DNA of 64,000 nucleotides from Zeimonas sp050187175 (GTDB taxonomy: Bacteria; Pseudomonadota; Gammaproteobacteria; Burkholderiales; Burkholderiaceae_E). Below the pieces are notes generated by a model. That model was not told where the DNA came from and made no database searches. It saw only the letters and a list, made by a program, of their open reading frames with translations. A program made the translations under genes and the position numbers. The stretch spans positions 12,620-76,619 of the forward strand of contig JBFWXS010000021.1 of the NCBI GenBank assembly GCA_050187175.1, given 5' to 3'. Shown in pieces: positions 9,347-17,173 of this stretch (the stretch's first letter is position 1; each line of letters starts with the position of its first letter).

Positions 9347-9441
9347 GTTGCCCCGTGTCTGAGTTGCCCCGTATCCGAGTGGCCCCGTAGCTGCTTCGAC
9401 CCATAGCTGCTTCGACTATAGCTGCGTCGGCCCATAGCTGA
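9341..9441. repeat. Two adjoining sets of ~16-bp imperfect tandem repeats
   Basis: GTCTGAGTTGCCCC occurs at 9341-9354 and 9357-9370, with a third decayed copy to 9386. It is followed directly by TAGCTGCTTCGAC at 9388-9400 and 9404-9416, a decayed TAGCTGCGTCGGC from 9418, and TAGCTG again at 9435. The first repeat includes the stop codon of the upstream gene. The array fills the space between convergent genes; no T-rich terminator is present. Confidence 0.7.
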
Positions 9442-9466
9442 GCCGCCGCGTCCTCAGTCGTCCCGC

Positions 9467-10963
9467 TCAGCGCCCCGCGTTCTGCTCCTCACGCTCCTGG
9501 CGCCACTGCGCCTCCAGCTCGCGCAGCCGCGAGTCGATCTGCGAGGCGGTATAGAAATCGAGCCGGCTGCCGCCAGTCCGCTGCGCGATCCGCAGCTGCT
9601 CGATGGCCGCCGGCAGCGCGCCCAGCAGCACGAACTGCTCGGCGGCGGCGCGATGCGCACGCGCCGGCTGCCCCAGGCCGCCCTGCGCCTCCGACAGCAG
9701 CCGCCACATCTCCGGATCGCCGCGATTCGAACCGAGCGCTTCCTCGATCGTCGCGACCGCTTCGCGGTACTCGTGGCGCATCATCATCACGCGTGCCTGC
9801 TGATGGATCAACGCGCGCGCCGACGGAAAACGCCGCCGTGCGTCGCCCAGCAGCGCCGCTGCCGCCGCCGCGTCGCCGGCATCGATCTCGACCTGCGCCG
9901 CCAGCCGTTCGACGAACGGGTGGCCGTCAGGCAGCCGCCGGCGCAGCTCGGCGATCTCCTTGCGCGCGCCGGCGGCGTCGCGCTGCGCGGCCAGCACCGT
10001 GGCCAGGCCGAAGCGGCCGGCAGTCTCGTCCAGCGTGCGTTCGCGCAGCTGCCGCTCGAACAGCGCGCGCGTCAGGCGCAGGCCGTCGACGCCGGTATCG
10101 CTCAGCGCGCGCAGCTTGGCGCGTGCCAGCATGAAATCGAAGCTGTCGGCCCGCTGCCGGTAGCGCGTGGCGCCGACACGGCTCTGGATGTCGGCGATGC
10201 GCGCCGAGGTCATCGGGTGCGTGCGCAAATACTCGGGCGCATTGTTCTCGTACAGGCGCCCGGCCTGCTGCAGGCGGCCGAAGAATCCGACCATGCCGTT
10301 CGCGTCGAAGCCGGCCTGCCGCAGGATATCCAGCCCGATCCGGTCGGCCTCGCGCTCCGCGTCACGCGAAAAGCTCAGCATCTGCTGCTGCTGCATCGTG
10401 CCGCCCAGCGCGGCGATGCCTACCGTCGCCTGCGGATTCGAGCGCGCCGCCAGGGCTGCCAGGACCAGCGTCGCAAGCATCATCACCGACGTCTGGCGTT
10501 CACGCGCCAGCATGCGCGCGATGTGCCGCTGCGTGACGTGGCCGATCTCGTGGGCCAGCACGCCGGCCAGCTCCGACTCGCTTTGCGCAGCCACGATCAG
10601 TCCGGTATGGACGCCGATGTAGCCGCCCGGCAGCGCGAATGCGTTCAGCGTATTGTCGCGGACCAGAAAGAACTCGAACGAGTAGCCGGCCGCCGGCGTA
10701 GTGGAAGTCAGATCCACCGCGAAGCGGTTCAGATAGTCGGTGAGCTCCGCGTCATCGTGGATCTGGCCCTGGCGGCGCAGATCGCGGACGATGGTCTCGC
10801 CTATGCGCCGCTCGGCGCCCGGCGCGAGTTCGTCGGCGCCCGCATCGCCGAGCCGCGGCAGGTTGTCGAACTGCGTCTGCGCGCCCGCCCACGGCGGCGC
10901 GCAGCACAGGACAGCGGCCAGCAAGGTCGAGAAGCAGCGCGATGCGAAAGCCGTGCCGGACAA
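9467..10963 (-). CDS. bepA: BepA-like periplasmic M48 metalloprotease with TPR repeats
   Basis: A 498-residue protein with an N-terminal signal peptide (cleavage likely near AGAQT, residue ~29). The M48 zinc protease domain has HEIGH at residues 138-142 and a third ligand region in SRDAEREADRIG. The C-terminal half is alpha-helical and TPR-like. BepA (YfgC) helps assemble or degrades outer-membrane proteins such as LptD at the BAM complex. No ATG fits; TTG at 10963 is preceded by a purine-rich GAAAGGGAAAAGAG ribosome-binding region and gives a proper signal peptide. It is divergent from moaC. Confidence 0.9.
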   Translation of the reverse strand: MSGTAFASRCFSTLLAAVLCCAPPWAGAQTQFDNLPRLGDAGADELAPGAERRIGETIVRDLRRQGQIHDDAELTDYLNRFAVDLTSTTPAAGYSFEFFLVRDNTLNAFALPGGYIGVHTGLIVAAQSESELAGVLAHEIGHVTQRHIARMLARERQTSVMMLATLVLAALAARSNPQATVGIAALGGTMQQQQMLSFSRDAEREADRIGLDILRQAGFDANGMVGFFGRLQQAGRLYENNAPEYLRTHPMTSARIADIQSRVGATRYRQRADSFDFMLARAKLRALSDTGVDGLRLTRALFERQLRERTLDETAGRFGLATVLAAQRDAAGARKEIAELRRRLPDGHPFVERLAAQVEIDAGDAAAAAALLGDARRRFPSARALIHQQARVMMMRHEYREAVATIEEALGSNRGDPEMWRLLSEAQGGLGQPARAHRAAAEQFVLLGALPAAIEQLRIAQRTGGSRLDFYTASQIDSRLRELEAQWRQEREEQNAGR

Positions 10964-10989
10964 GCTCTTTTCCCTTTCTAGGGGGTTGT

Positions 10990-10996
10990 TATCATA
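10990..10996. promoter_or_regulatory. Overlapping -10-like boxes of the bepA/moaC divergent region
   Basis: TATCAT on the plus strand (10990-10995, towards moaC) and TATGAT on the minus strand (10996-10991, towards bepA) overlap in the only AT-rich part of the gap. No clear -35 is seen on either side, so this is tentative. Confidence 0.3.
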
Positions 10997-11016
10997 GCCC
11001 CGTGCGGAGGCAGACC

Positions 11017-11532
11017 ATGAGTGATGACCCCAGGGCGCAGACGGCGCCCGCCGCGTCGCAAGCGCTGACGCATTTCGACCAGGCCGGGCAGGCGCATATG
11101 GTCGACATCGGCGCCAAGGCGGCGAGCCGCCGCGTGGCCGTCGCCGCCGGCACGATCCGCATGCAGCCGGCCACCTTCGCGCTGGTGCGCGACGGCAATG
11201 CCCGCAAGGGCGACGTGCTCGGCGTCGCGCGCATTGCCGCCATCCAGGGCGCCAAGCGCACGTCGGACCTGATCCCGCTGTGCCACCCTATCGCGCTGAC
11301 GCGCGTCGCGGTGGATTTCGAGCTCGACGAGGCCGCCTCGGCCGTGCATTGCCGCGTCCAGGCCGAATGCCACGGCGCCACCGGCGTCGAGATGGAAGCG
11401 CTGACGGCGGTGCAGGTCGCGCTGCTCACCATCTACGACATGTGCAAGGCTGCCGACCGCGGCATGACGATCGGCGACGTACGGCTGCTCGAGAAGCACG
11501 GCGGCAAGTCGGGCAGCTTCGTCGCTGCCTGA
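11017..11532 (+). CDS. moaC: Cyclic pyranopterin monophosphate synthase
   Basis: A 171-residue protein, slightly longer than the usual ~160. With MoaA it converts GTP to cyclic pyranopterin monophosphate, the first step of molybdenum cofactor synthesis. Family motifs are MVDIGAKAASRRVAVA near the start, GAKRTSDLIPLCHPI, GVEMEALTAV, the active-site DMCKAADRGM and the terminal LLEKHGGKSG. The start ATG has a perfect GGAGG (11006-11010) 6 bp upstream; the longer upstream frame (from 10942) is rejected. No other moa gene is in the window. Confidence 0.96.
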   Translation: MSDDPRAQTAPAASQALTHFDQAGQAHMVDIGAKAASRRVAVAAGTIRMQPATFALVRDGNARKGDVLGVARIAAIQGAKRTSDLIPLCHPIALTRVAVDFELDEAASAVHCRVQAECHGATGVEMEALTAVQVALLTIYDMCKAADRGMTIGDVRLLEKHGGKSGSFVAA

Positions 11533-11537
11533 ACGCG

Positions 11538-12476
11538 ATGCGCCCGCAGCTGCCCGCCGGCCCGGCTCCGACCGCGCTCGTTTCGGGGGTTCTCGTTTCG
11601 AGGTTTCTCGTTTCGAGGGCCCTTGCCTCGGCGGCCCTCGCCTCGAAGGCCCTTGTTTCGACAACCCTTGTTTCGACGATCCTCGCTGCGACGGCGCTCG
11701 CAGGGGTCGTGCTCGCTTCCAATGCCGTCGCGCAAGGCCTGCCGCAGGCGCCGCGGCCGGTGCCCGGCTCGCTGCTCGACCGCGGCGCGCCACCCGCGGG
11801 CGCCACCGTACCGCCGGCGCCCGCGGCGCCCACGGCGCCCGGCTCCGCGCCGACGAGGCGGCTGTCCAGCGGCAGCGGCTTCTACGTGACCGCCGACGGA
11901 CATCTGATCACCAATTTCCACGTCGTCAACGGCTGTCAGCGGCTGGGACGCGGCGACGGCACCGAACTGACGCTGCTGGCCACCGACCCCGCCAATGACC
12001 TGGCGCTGCTCAAGGGACCGGCAGTATTCGATGCGGCGCGGCTGCGCGCCAGCCCGGCCGCGCGCCAGGGCGAGGACGTGCTCACCTACGGCTTCCCACT
12101 GCAAGGCATGCTGTCCTCATCCGGCCAGCTGAACGCCGGCATGGTCTCGGCACTGGCCGGCCTGCGCGACAATGCCGGCCAGCTGCAGATCGACGTGCCG
12201 GTGCAGCCCGGCAACAGCGGCGGACCGCTGCTCGACCGTCACGGCCACGTCGTCGGCGTCGTAGTCGCCAAGCTGAACGCGCTACGGGTCGCACAAATCA
12301 CCGGCGACATTCCGCAGAACATCAATTTCGCGATCAAGCTCGCGCCGGTACTCGCGCTGCTCGAAAGCCAGCGGATCTCGTACCAGGTGGGCGACCTGTC
12401 GGCTCGTGCGCTGTCAAACCTCGAGATCGCGGACGCAGCACGTTCGTTCACGACCGCGATCTGGTGCCAGCGGTAG
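11538..12476 (+). CDS. Secreted trypsin-like (S1C) serine protease
   Basis: A 312-residue protein starting 5 bp after moaC. The N-terminal ~55 residues are an unusually long hydrophobic Leu/Val/Ser/Ala stretch ending in NAVAQG, apparently a signal peptide enlarged by tandem repeats. After a Pro/Ala linker the protease domain shows the triad His in TNFHVVNG, Asp in PANDLALL and Ser in QPGNSGGPLL, as in HtrA/Deg-like and single-domain trypsins. No PDZ domain is visible. Exported proteolysis or quality control is the family role; the substrate is unknown. A 85-bp inverted repeat follows within 84 bp of the stop. Confidence 0.87.
   Translation: MRPQLPAGPAPTALVSGVLVSRFLVSRALASAALASKALVSTTLVSTILAATALAGVVLASNAVAQGLPQAPRPVPGSLLDRGAPPAGATVPPAPAAPTAPGSAPTRRLSSGSGFYVTADGHLITNFHVVNGCQRLGRGDGTELTLLATDPANDLALLKGPAVFDAARLRASPAARQGEDVLTYGFPLQGMLSSSGQLNAGMVSALAGLRDNAGQLQIDVPVQPGNSGGPLLDRHGHVVGVVVAKLNALRVAQITGDIPQNINFAIKLAPVLALLESQRISYQVGDLSARALSNLEIADAARSFTTAIWCQR
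11577..11711. repeat. Nine 15-bp imperfect tandem repeats in the signal-peptide coding region
   Basis: Units begin CTCGTTTCG or CTTGTTTCG (11577, 11592, 11607, 11622, 11637, 11652, 11667, 11682, 11697) and decay towards the 3' end. Each unit encodes a pentapeptide of the form Leu-Val/Ala-Ser-x-x, so the array builds the hydrophobic core of the export signal. Confidence 0.85.
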
Positions 12477-12559
12477 GGATAGATTGTCTAGGCGTGCCTC
12501 GGTTGATCAAGCAAAGACTTGAGCCGGGGATTTTCCCCCTCGAACACCACGATGTTGCC

Positions 12560-12884
12560 GGAGCGGCAGGCGGGGGCCGGTGGGGTGCGAGTCGGTCGGC
12601 CGCGGCCGAGGGGTCAGGCATCGGTGGGCGGGGTCTGTGCGGCGCCGAGCAGCGCAGTCTTGGGGCGGCGCGCACAGCGCGCTTCGTCTTCTATATCGCG
12701 GCATCTGTTTGAACGAAGCTCCCCAAAGGGGAGCGTAGTGAGTCATGCCGCGCCAGCCCCAAGACGAGCAGCGCAGGGAAGTCGGCCCACAGGGCCGACC
12801 GCCGCACCGACCCCGCCCACCGATGCCTGACCCCTCGGCCGCGGCCGACCGACTCGCACCCCACCGGCCCCCGCCTGCCGCTCC
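12560..12884. repeat. Long inverted repeat: 85-bp arms with one mismatch around a 155-bp centre
   Basis: The left arm 12560-12644 and right arm 12800-12884 are reverse complements except one base (T at 12636 against the expected G). The centre holds nested smaller palindromes: GCTCCCC-AAA-GGGGAGC at 12718-12734; GCTTCGT/ACGAAGC at 12681-12687 and 12713-12719; and GCGGCAT/ATGCCGC pairs. It fills most of the 416-bp gap between the convergent protease and mgtE genes, and no gene is supported there. No flanking target-site duplication was seen. It could be a bidirectional terminator-like structure, a MITE-like element or a REP-type repeat. Confidence 0.9.
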
Positions 12885-12892
12885 CCGCGCAA

Positions 12893-14425
12893 TCACCGAA
12901 ACAGCAACGTAGCAAGCCCGAGAAAAATCAGAAACCCCATGCTATCGGTACTAAAAGTCAGCAACACCGACGAGCCGATCGCAGGATCCCGACCGAAGCG
13001 TTCAAGCGTCAGCGGCACGGCCAGCGCGATCAGCGCACCCACCGCCAGGTTGAGCACGATCGCCAGCATCATCGTGAAGCCGAGCAGCGGCCCCTGCGGC
13101 GAGTCCTGATACAGCAGGTACGCAATGATGCCGGCCACGCCCCCCCAGACCAGGCCGTTCAGTCCGGCGATGGCCAGTTCCTTGATCAGCAGCCGCCGCG
13201 CATTCGACGCATTGATCTGGCCCAGCGCCAGCGAGCGGATGATCAGCGTCATCGTCTGATTGCCCGAATTGCCGGCGATGCCGGCGACGATGGGCATCAG
13301 CGCCGCCAGCGCGACGACGCGCTCGATCGTGCCCTCGAAGGCGCCGATCACGCGCGAGGCGAAGAACGCGGTGCACAGATTCACCGCCAGCCACAGCCAG
13401 CGGTTGCGCGCCGAGGCCCAGACGCTGGAGAACAGATCCTCTTCCTCGCGCAGACCAGCCTTGGCGAGCATCTCCGATTCGCCTTCCTCGCGGATCACGT
13501 CGATCACCTCGGCCACCGTGAGCCGGCCGATGACGCGCTTGCGCGGATCGACGACGGGCGCCGACATCAAGTCGTAACGTTCGAAGGCCTGCGCCGCTTC
13601 GCCGGCGTCATCGAGCACTTGCAGCGTCAGCAGATCGCGGCGCATGACGTCGGAGACCAGGACCTCGGGCTGGTTGATCAGCAGCCGGTCCAGCGGCAGC
13701 CCGCCGATCAGCTCGCCGTGCGAATCCACCACGAAGACCTGGTCGGTGTGGTCGGGCAGCTCCTGCAGCGTGCGCAGCTCGCGCAGCACCATGTCGAGCG
13801 TGTAGTCGTGACGCACGGTGATCGCGTCGAAATCCATCAGGCCGCCGACCGAGTCCTCCGGGTAGGACAGCGACGCGCGCAGCTGCTCGCGCTCTTCCTG
13901 CGTCAGCCCCTGGCGCACCTCCTCGACCACGTCGGTCGGCAGGTCCGGCGCTAGCTCGGCAATCTCGTCGGCGTCGAGGGTCTCGACCGCCTCGACCAGC
14001 TCCTCGCGATCCATCGAACGGATCAGCGATTCGCGCACCGACTCGGAGACCTCCAGCAGGATCTCGCCGTCGCGCTCCGACTTGACCAGATCCCAGACCA
14101 CCAGCCGGTCGTCGACCGGCAGCGCTTCGAGGATGTAGGCGACGTCGGCCGAGTGCAGCCGGTCGAGCCGGTCGCGCAGCTCGTTCAGATGCTGGCGCTC
14201 GACCAGGCTCTCGACCAGCTCGTGCCGTTCGTCGCTTTCGCCGTGCCGCTGGCGCTGAGCCAGGTCGAGCACGAGATTGTGCCGGCGCAGCAGCTCCTGG
14301 ACCTCGCTGAGCGCGCGCGACGCGTCGTCGGGATCGCGCGAGCCCTCGTGCGACGACGGCAGAGGCTCGGGACGCGCCTGCATGGGGCTGTCCGTATGTT
14401 CGTCGCGGAGTTCGTGCTCGGCCAT
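12893..14425 (-). CDS. mgtE: Magnesium transporter MgtE
   Basis: A 510-residue protein with all parts of an MgtE channel. An Ala/Arg/Glu-rich N-terminal superhelical domain covers about residues 50-180 (LHSADVAYILEALP, LAPDLPTDVVEEV). Two CBS domains follow (about 190-310: SVGGLMDFDAITVRHDYT, PVVDPRKRVIGRLTV), then five transmembrane helices with the pore signature PIVAGIAGNSGNQT. It imports Mg2+ and is gated by Mg2+ binding to the cytosolic domains. The start ATG gives a usual-length N-terminus. It converges on the protease gene across the long inverted repeat. No M-box-like leader was recognised. Confidence 0.95.
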   Translation of the reverse strand: MAEHELRDEHTDSPMQARPEPLPSSHEGSRDPDDASRALSEVQELLRRHNLVLDLAQRQRHGESDERHELVESLVERQHLNELRDRLDRLHSADVAYILEALPVDDRLVVWDLVKSERDGEILLEVSESVRESLIRSMDREELVEAVETLDADEIAELAPDLPTDVVEEVRQGLTQEEREQLRASLSYPEDSVGGLMDFDAITVRHDYTLDMVLRELRTLQELPDHTDQVFVVDSHGELIGGLPLDRLLINQPEVLVSDVMRRDLLTLQVLDDAGEAAQAFERYDLMSAPVVDPRKRVIGRLTVAEVIDVIREEGESEMLAKAGLREEEDLFSSVWASARNRWLWLAVNLCTAFFASRVIGAFEGTIERVVALAALMPIVAGIAGNSGNQTMTLIIRSLALGQINASNARRLLIKELAIAGLNGLVWGGVAGIIAYLLYQDSPQGPLLGFTMMLAIVLNLAVGALIALAVPLTLERFGRDPAIGSSVLLTFSTDSMGFLIFLGLATLLFR

Positions 14426-14506
14426 GATCGCCGTCTTGGGAAATCGGAACGCGGGAAGCGGGGATGGAAAACGGAGGGCAACCGGCGTCGTCGCGCCGCC
14501 GGCCGC

Positions 14507-15283
14507 TCAGGGCGGCACCACCGACCCCATCCATCGGCCGACGATCGCGGCACGACGCGCCAGGGCCGGCGAACCGCGGTTCGCGTCATAGTAACGCGGC
14601 CGCGGCAACATGGCCGCCATCCGGGCCGCCTGCTCGGGTCCCAGTTGCGCGGCCGACACGCGGAAGTGATGCCGCGCCCCCGCTTCGGCGCCGAATACGC
14701 CGACGCCCCATTCGGCCACGTTCAGGTAGAGCTCCAGAATCCGCTGCTTGCTCATCACCGTCTCGATCATGTAGGTGATGACGAGCTCCTGACCTTTGCG
14801 CAGGTAGCTGCGCTCGCCGGACAGGAACAGGTTCTTGGCCAGCTGCATGGTGATCGTCGAGCCGCCGCGAACTACCTTGCCGCGCTTGCGGTTCTGCTCG
14901 TAGGCGCGCTCGATCGCGTCCCAGTCGACGCCGTCGTGCGCCGTGAAGTTGGCGTCCTCGGCGGCGATCACCGCGCGCTTCAGATGAATCGAGATGCGCT
15001 CGTACGGCACCCAGCGATGGTTCAGCTCGGCGCTGCGGCCGGCCGCGGCCAGCCGGGCGCGCTCGGCCTGCATGAAACGCGTCGAGCCGGGGTCGACGTA
15101 GTTCCACCACAGAACGTGCCCGAAGTACCACAGCTGCAGAGCCAGGACCGCCGTGACGGCCAGTACCAGCCCCCAGGCGATCAGCCGCAGCAGCCGCAGG
15201 CTGCCGAAGCCGCGCGCACGCGACAGCAGCCCGATGCGGCGCGAAGCGCGCGCGCCCTGCGAGCGGGGACGCCGGCGTGCCAT
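14507..15283 (-). CDS. mtgA: Monofunctional peptidoglycan glycosyltransferase
   Basis: A 258-residue GT51 enzyme with one N-terminal membrane anchor (about residues 32-54) and a periplasmic catalytic domain. The five family motifs are visible: AAEDANFTAHDG with the catalytic Glu, GGSTITMQLAKNL, RKGQELVITYMIE, KQRILELYLNVAEWG and the terminal ALLPRPRYY-like segment. It polymerises lipid II into glycan strands. It lies 8 bp downstream of aroE in the same direction and is the last gene of the RNase, TonB-like, aroE, mtgA string. Confidence 0.95.
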   Translation of the reverse strand: MARRRPRSQGARASRRIGLLSRARGFGSLRLLRLIAWGLVLAVTAVLALQLWYFGHVLWWNYVDPGSTRFMQAERARLAAAGRSAELNHRWVPYERISIHLKRAVIAAEDANFTAHDGVDWDAIERAYEQNRKRGKVVRGGSTITMQLAKNLFLSGERSYLRKGQELVITYMIETVMSKQRILELYLNVAEWGVGVFGAEAGARHHFRVSAAQLGPEQAARMAAMLPRPRYYDANRGSPALARRAAIVGRWMGSVVPP

Positions 15284-15291
15284 GGAACGGA

Positions 15292-16224
15292 TCAGTGCTC
15301 GACGGCGTCGAGTTCGGCGCGCAGCGCGGCGTACACGTCGACGGTCTGCGGCCGCACGCCGCGCCAGACCTCGAACGATTCCGCCGCCTGCTCGACCAGC
15401 ATGCCCAGCCCGTCGGAGCTGCGGACGCCGCCGGCCCGCTGCGCCTGCCGCATGAACGCGGTCGGTACGGCGGCGTAGACCATGTCATAGGCGAGCCGCG
15501 CACGCGCCAGCACGGCCGCGGGCACCGGCAGCTCGGCCTGGTCCAGGCCGGCCGAGGTCGCGTTGATGATCAGGTCGTAGTCGGGCGTCAGCGCGTCGAA
15601 GCCGGTCGCCGCCAGGCGTCCGGTGCCGGTCGCCGTGGAGTCGGTCGCCGTGGAGTCGGTCGCCGCGGAGCCGGTCACCGTGGAGCCGGTCACCGTGGAG
15701 CCGGCCGCCGCGGAGCGGGTCACCGCGACGCCCAGGTCGGCCACCAGCATCCTGGCCTTGTCCACGCTGCGATTGGCGACGACCAGCCGCGCGACCCCGG
15801 CCTGCAGCAGCGGCAGCAGCACGCCGCGCGCCGCGCCGCCCGCGCCCAGCATCAGCAGCGAGCAACCGGCCAGCGGCAGGCCCAGCCGGCCTTCGATGTC
15901 GCGGACCAGCCCGGCGCCGTCGGTATTGTCGCCGAGCACCTGTCCGTCGTCGAAGCGCAAGGTGTTCACCGCGCCCGCCGCCGCCGCGCGCGGCGTGCGG
16001 GTCGTCGCCAGCGCCCACGCCTCCAGCTTGAACGGCAGCGTCACGTTGAGCCCGCGGCCTCCTTCGCTGCGGAAACGCTCGACCGTCTCGCGAAACCCGT
16101 CCAGCGGCGCCAGCAGCCGGCCGTACTCGATGTCCTGGCCGGTCTGCCGCGCGAAGCGCGCATGGATCGCCGGCGAACGGCTGTGGGCGACCGGATTGCC
16201 GACGACGGCGTAGCGATCGGTCAT
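15292..16224 (-). CDS. aroE: Shikimate dehydrogenase with a repeat-generated insertion
   Basis: A 310-residue NADP-dependent enzyme reducing 3-dehydroshikimate to shikimate. The substrate domain shows VVGNPVAHSRSPAIHARFA and LNVTLPFKLEAW with the catalytic Lys. The nucleotide-binding loop is GAGGAARGVLLPL, followed by VANRSVDKA, and the NATSAGL segment comes later. Normal AroE is about 270-285 residues. The extra ~30 residues (about 170-199, Gly-Ser-Thr-Val-Thr type) are encoded by six 15-bp tandem repeats in the NADP domain. The start ATG overlaps the stop of the TonB-like gene (ATGA). Confidence 0.94.
   Translation of the reverse strand: MTDRYAVVGNPVAHSRSPAIHARFARQTGQDIEYGRLLAPLDGFRETVERFRSEGGRGLNVTLPFKLEAWALATTRTPRAAAAGAVNTLRFDDGQVLGDNTDGAGLVRDIEGRLGLPLAGCSLLMLGAGGAARGVLLPLLQAGVARLVVANRSVDKARMLVADLGVAVTRSAAAGSTVTGSTVTGSAATDSTATDSTATGTGRLAATGFDALTPDYDLIINATSAGLDQAELPVPAAVLARARLAYDMVYAAVPTAFMRQAQRAGGVRSSDGLGMLVEQAAESFEVWRGVRPQTVDVYAALRAELDAVEH
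15628..15717. repeat. Six 15-bp tandem repeats inside aroE
   Basis: Plus-strand units GGTCGCCGTGGAGTC (15628, 15643), GGTCGCCGCGGAGCC (15658), GGTCACCGTGGAGCC (15673, 15688) and GGCCGCCGCGGAGCG (15703) are directly adjacent. On the coding strand they give pentapeptides such as GSTVT and DSTAT. The total of 90 bp equals the excess length of this AroE over the family. Confidence 0.9.
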
Positions 16225-17153
16225 TTGCGCGCGGCTCCATCGCTGCTCACCGCGGCGGTTTCGAGCGAATCATTGGTGAAGGTCCACGTACGCACGATCT
16301 GCAGGATGTCGCCCTCACGGGCCATCTCCGGCGTGAAGCGATCGTACGGCGCGCCGGCGTAGACGATCTGCCGCACGGCGCGATTGAGCACTTCGTGCTT
16401 GGACTTGCGATTGATCACCACGTCGACGACGTTGCCGTGCGCATCGATTTCGACGGTGATGATCAGCGAATCGTAGTAGCGGCCGCGCGCCTCGCGCGGA
16501 TAGCGCTCGGTGCCGATGCGTTCGATGCGCGCCGCCCAGTCCTCGACGTAGCGCGCATAGCTGACACCGATCGCGTTGATGCCGTAGGTCAGCCGCTTGG
16601 GACGCTTGTTGTAGTCGGACAATTGCCGGTCGATCTGCGCCTGCAGCCGCGCGACCACCGCATCGATGTCCTGCCGGTCGTTGCCGTCGGCGGCGCGCGT
16701 CGGGTCGGGCACCCGCTCGTTGCGCGAGGGCAGCGTCTGCGCGCTCTGCGCCAGCGTCAGCAGCCGGCGCTGCTGCTCCTCGAGCTCGGCCAGCCGCTGC
16801 CGGCGCCGCACCAGATCGTCGCCGTCCTCGGCGCGCAGCTCGGCCGGCAGCGGCGAGCGCGCCCGGCCCTGATCCCGGTCGCCGCCGCCCTCCATGCTGA
16901 CCTGCGCCGCCACTTCCGGCTTCAGCGGCTTGATGTCGGTGCGCGCGTTCAGCAGCACCACCTCGATCTGCGGATCGATGGGCTTGAACTTCAGCGGCTC
17001 GGGCGGCGCGAAGCGCAGCATCAGGATGGCGCCGTGCAGCAGCACCGACAGCCCCACCGCGCAGGCCAGCGGATCGCGGCGCCAGGCGCTGCCGGCAGCG
17101 CCGCGCAGCCTGCGCACCGCCTGCATTGCCGTCTCGCCCGCGCCGGCCCTCAT
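16221..17153 (-). CDS. TonB-family C-terminal domain protein
   Basis: A 310-residue protein. One transmembrane helix near residues 30-47 (PLACAVGLSVLLHGAILML) is followed by a periplasmic linker with a charged, probably coiled region (RRRQRLAELEEQQRRLL). A TonB C-terminal domain ends the protein (RYPREARGRYYDSLIITVEID, then VVINRKSKHEVLNRAVRQIV). TonB proteins transmit the proton-motive force to outer-membrane receptors. No exbB/exbD is nearby and the linker is not the classical Pro-Lys/Pro-Glu type, so the role may be structural. It lies 20 bp after the ribonuclease gene and overlaps aroE by 4 bp. A second possible start is at 17126. Confidence 0.82.
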   Translation of the reverse strand: MRAGAGETAMQAVRRLRGAAGSAWRRDPLACAVGLSVLLHGAILMLRFAPPEPLKFKPIDPQIEVVLLNARTDIKPLKPEVAAQVSMEGGGDRDQGRARSPLPAELRAEDGDDLVRRRQRLAELEEQQRRLLTLAQSAQTLPSRNERVPDPTRAADGNDRQDIDAVVARLQAQIDRQLSDYNKRPKRLTYGINAIGVSYARYVEDWAARIERIGTERYPREARGRYYDSLIITVEIDAHGNVVDVVINRKSKHEVLNRAVRQIVYAGAPYDRFTPEMAREGDILQIVRTWTFTNDSLETAAVSSDGAARK

Positions 17154-17173
17154 TCGCTGCCCCCCGCGCGCCG

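Noticed and set aside
9341..9441. Possible CRISPR-like array
   Set aside because: Repeats abut without unique spacers of constant length; no cas gene is in the window.
12464..12896. Several open frames on both strands in the protease-mgtE gap
   Set aside because: The same peptide appears on both strands because of the inverted repeat; composition is shadow-like and no family is recognised.
12893..14600. Magnesium riboswitch (M-box or mini-ykkC-like leader) before mgtE
   Set aside because: Only ~80 bp separate mgtE from mtgA and no conserved leader structure was recognised.
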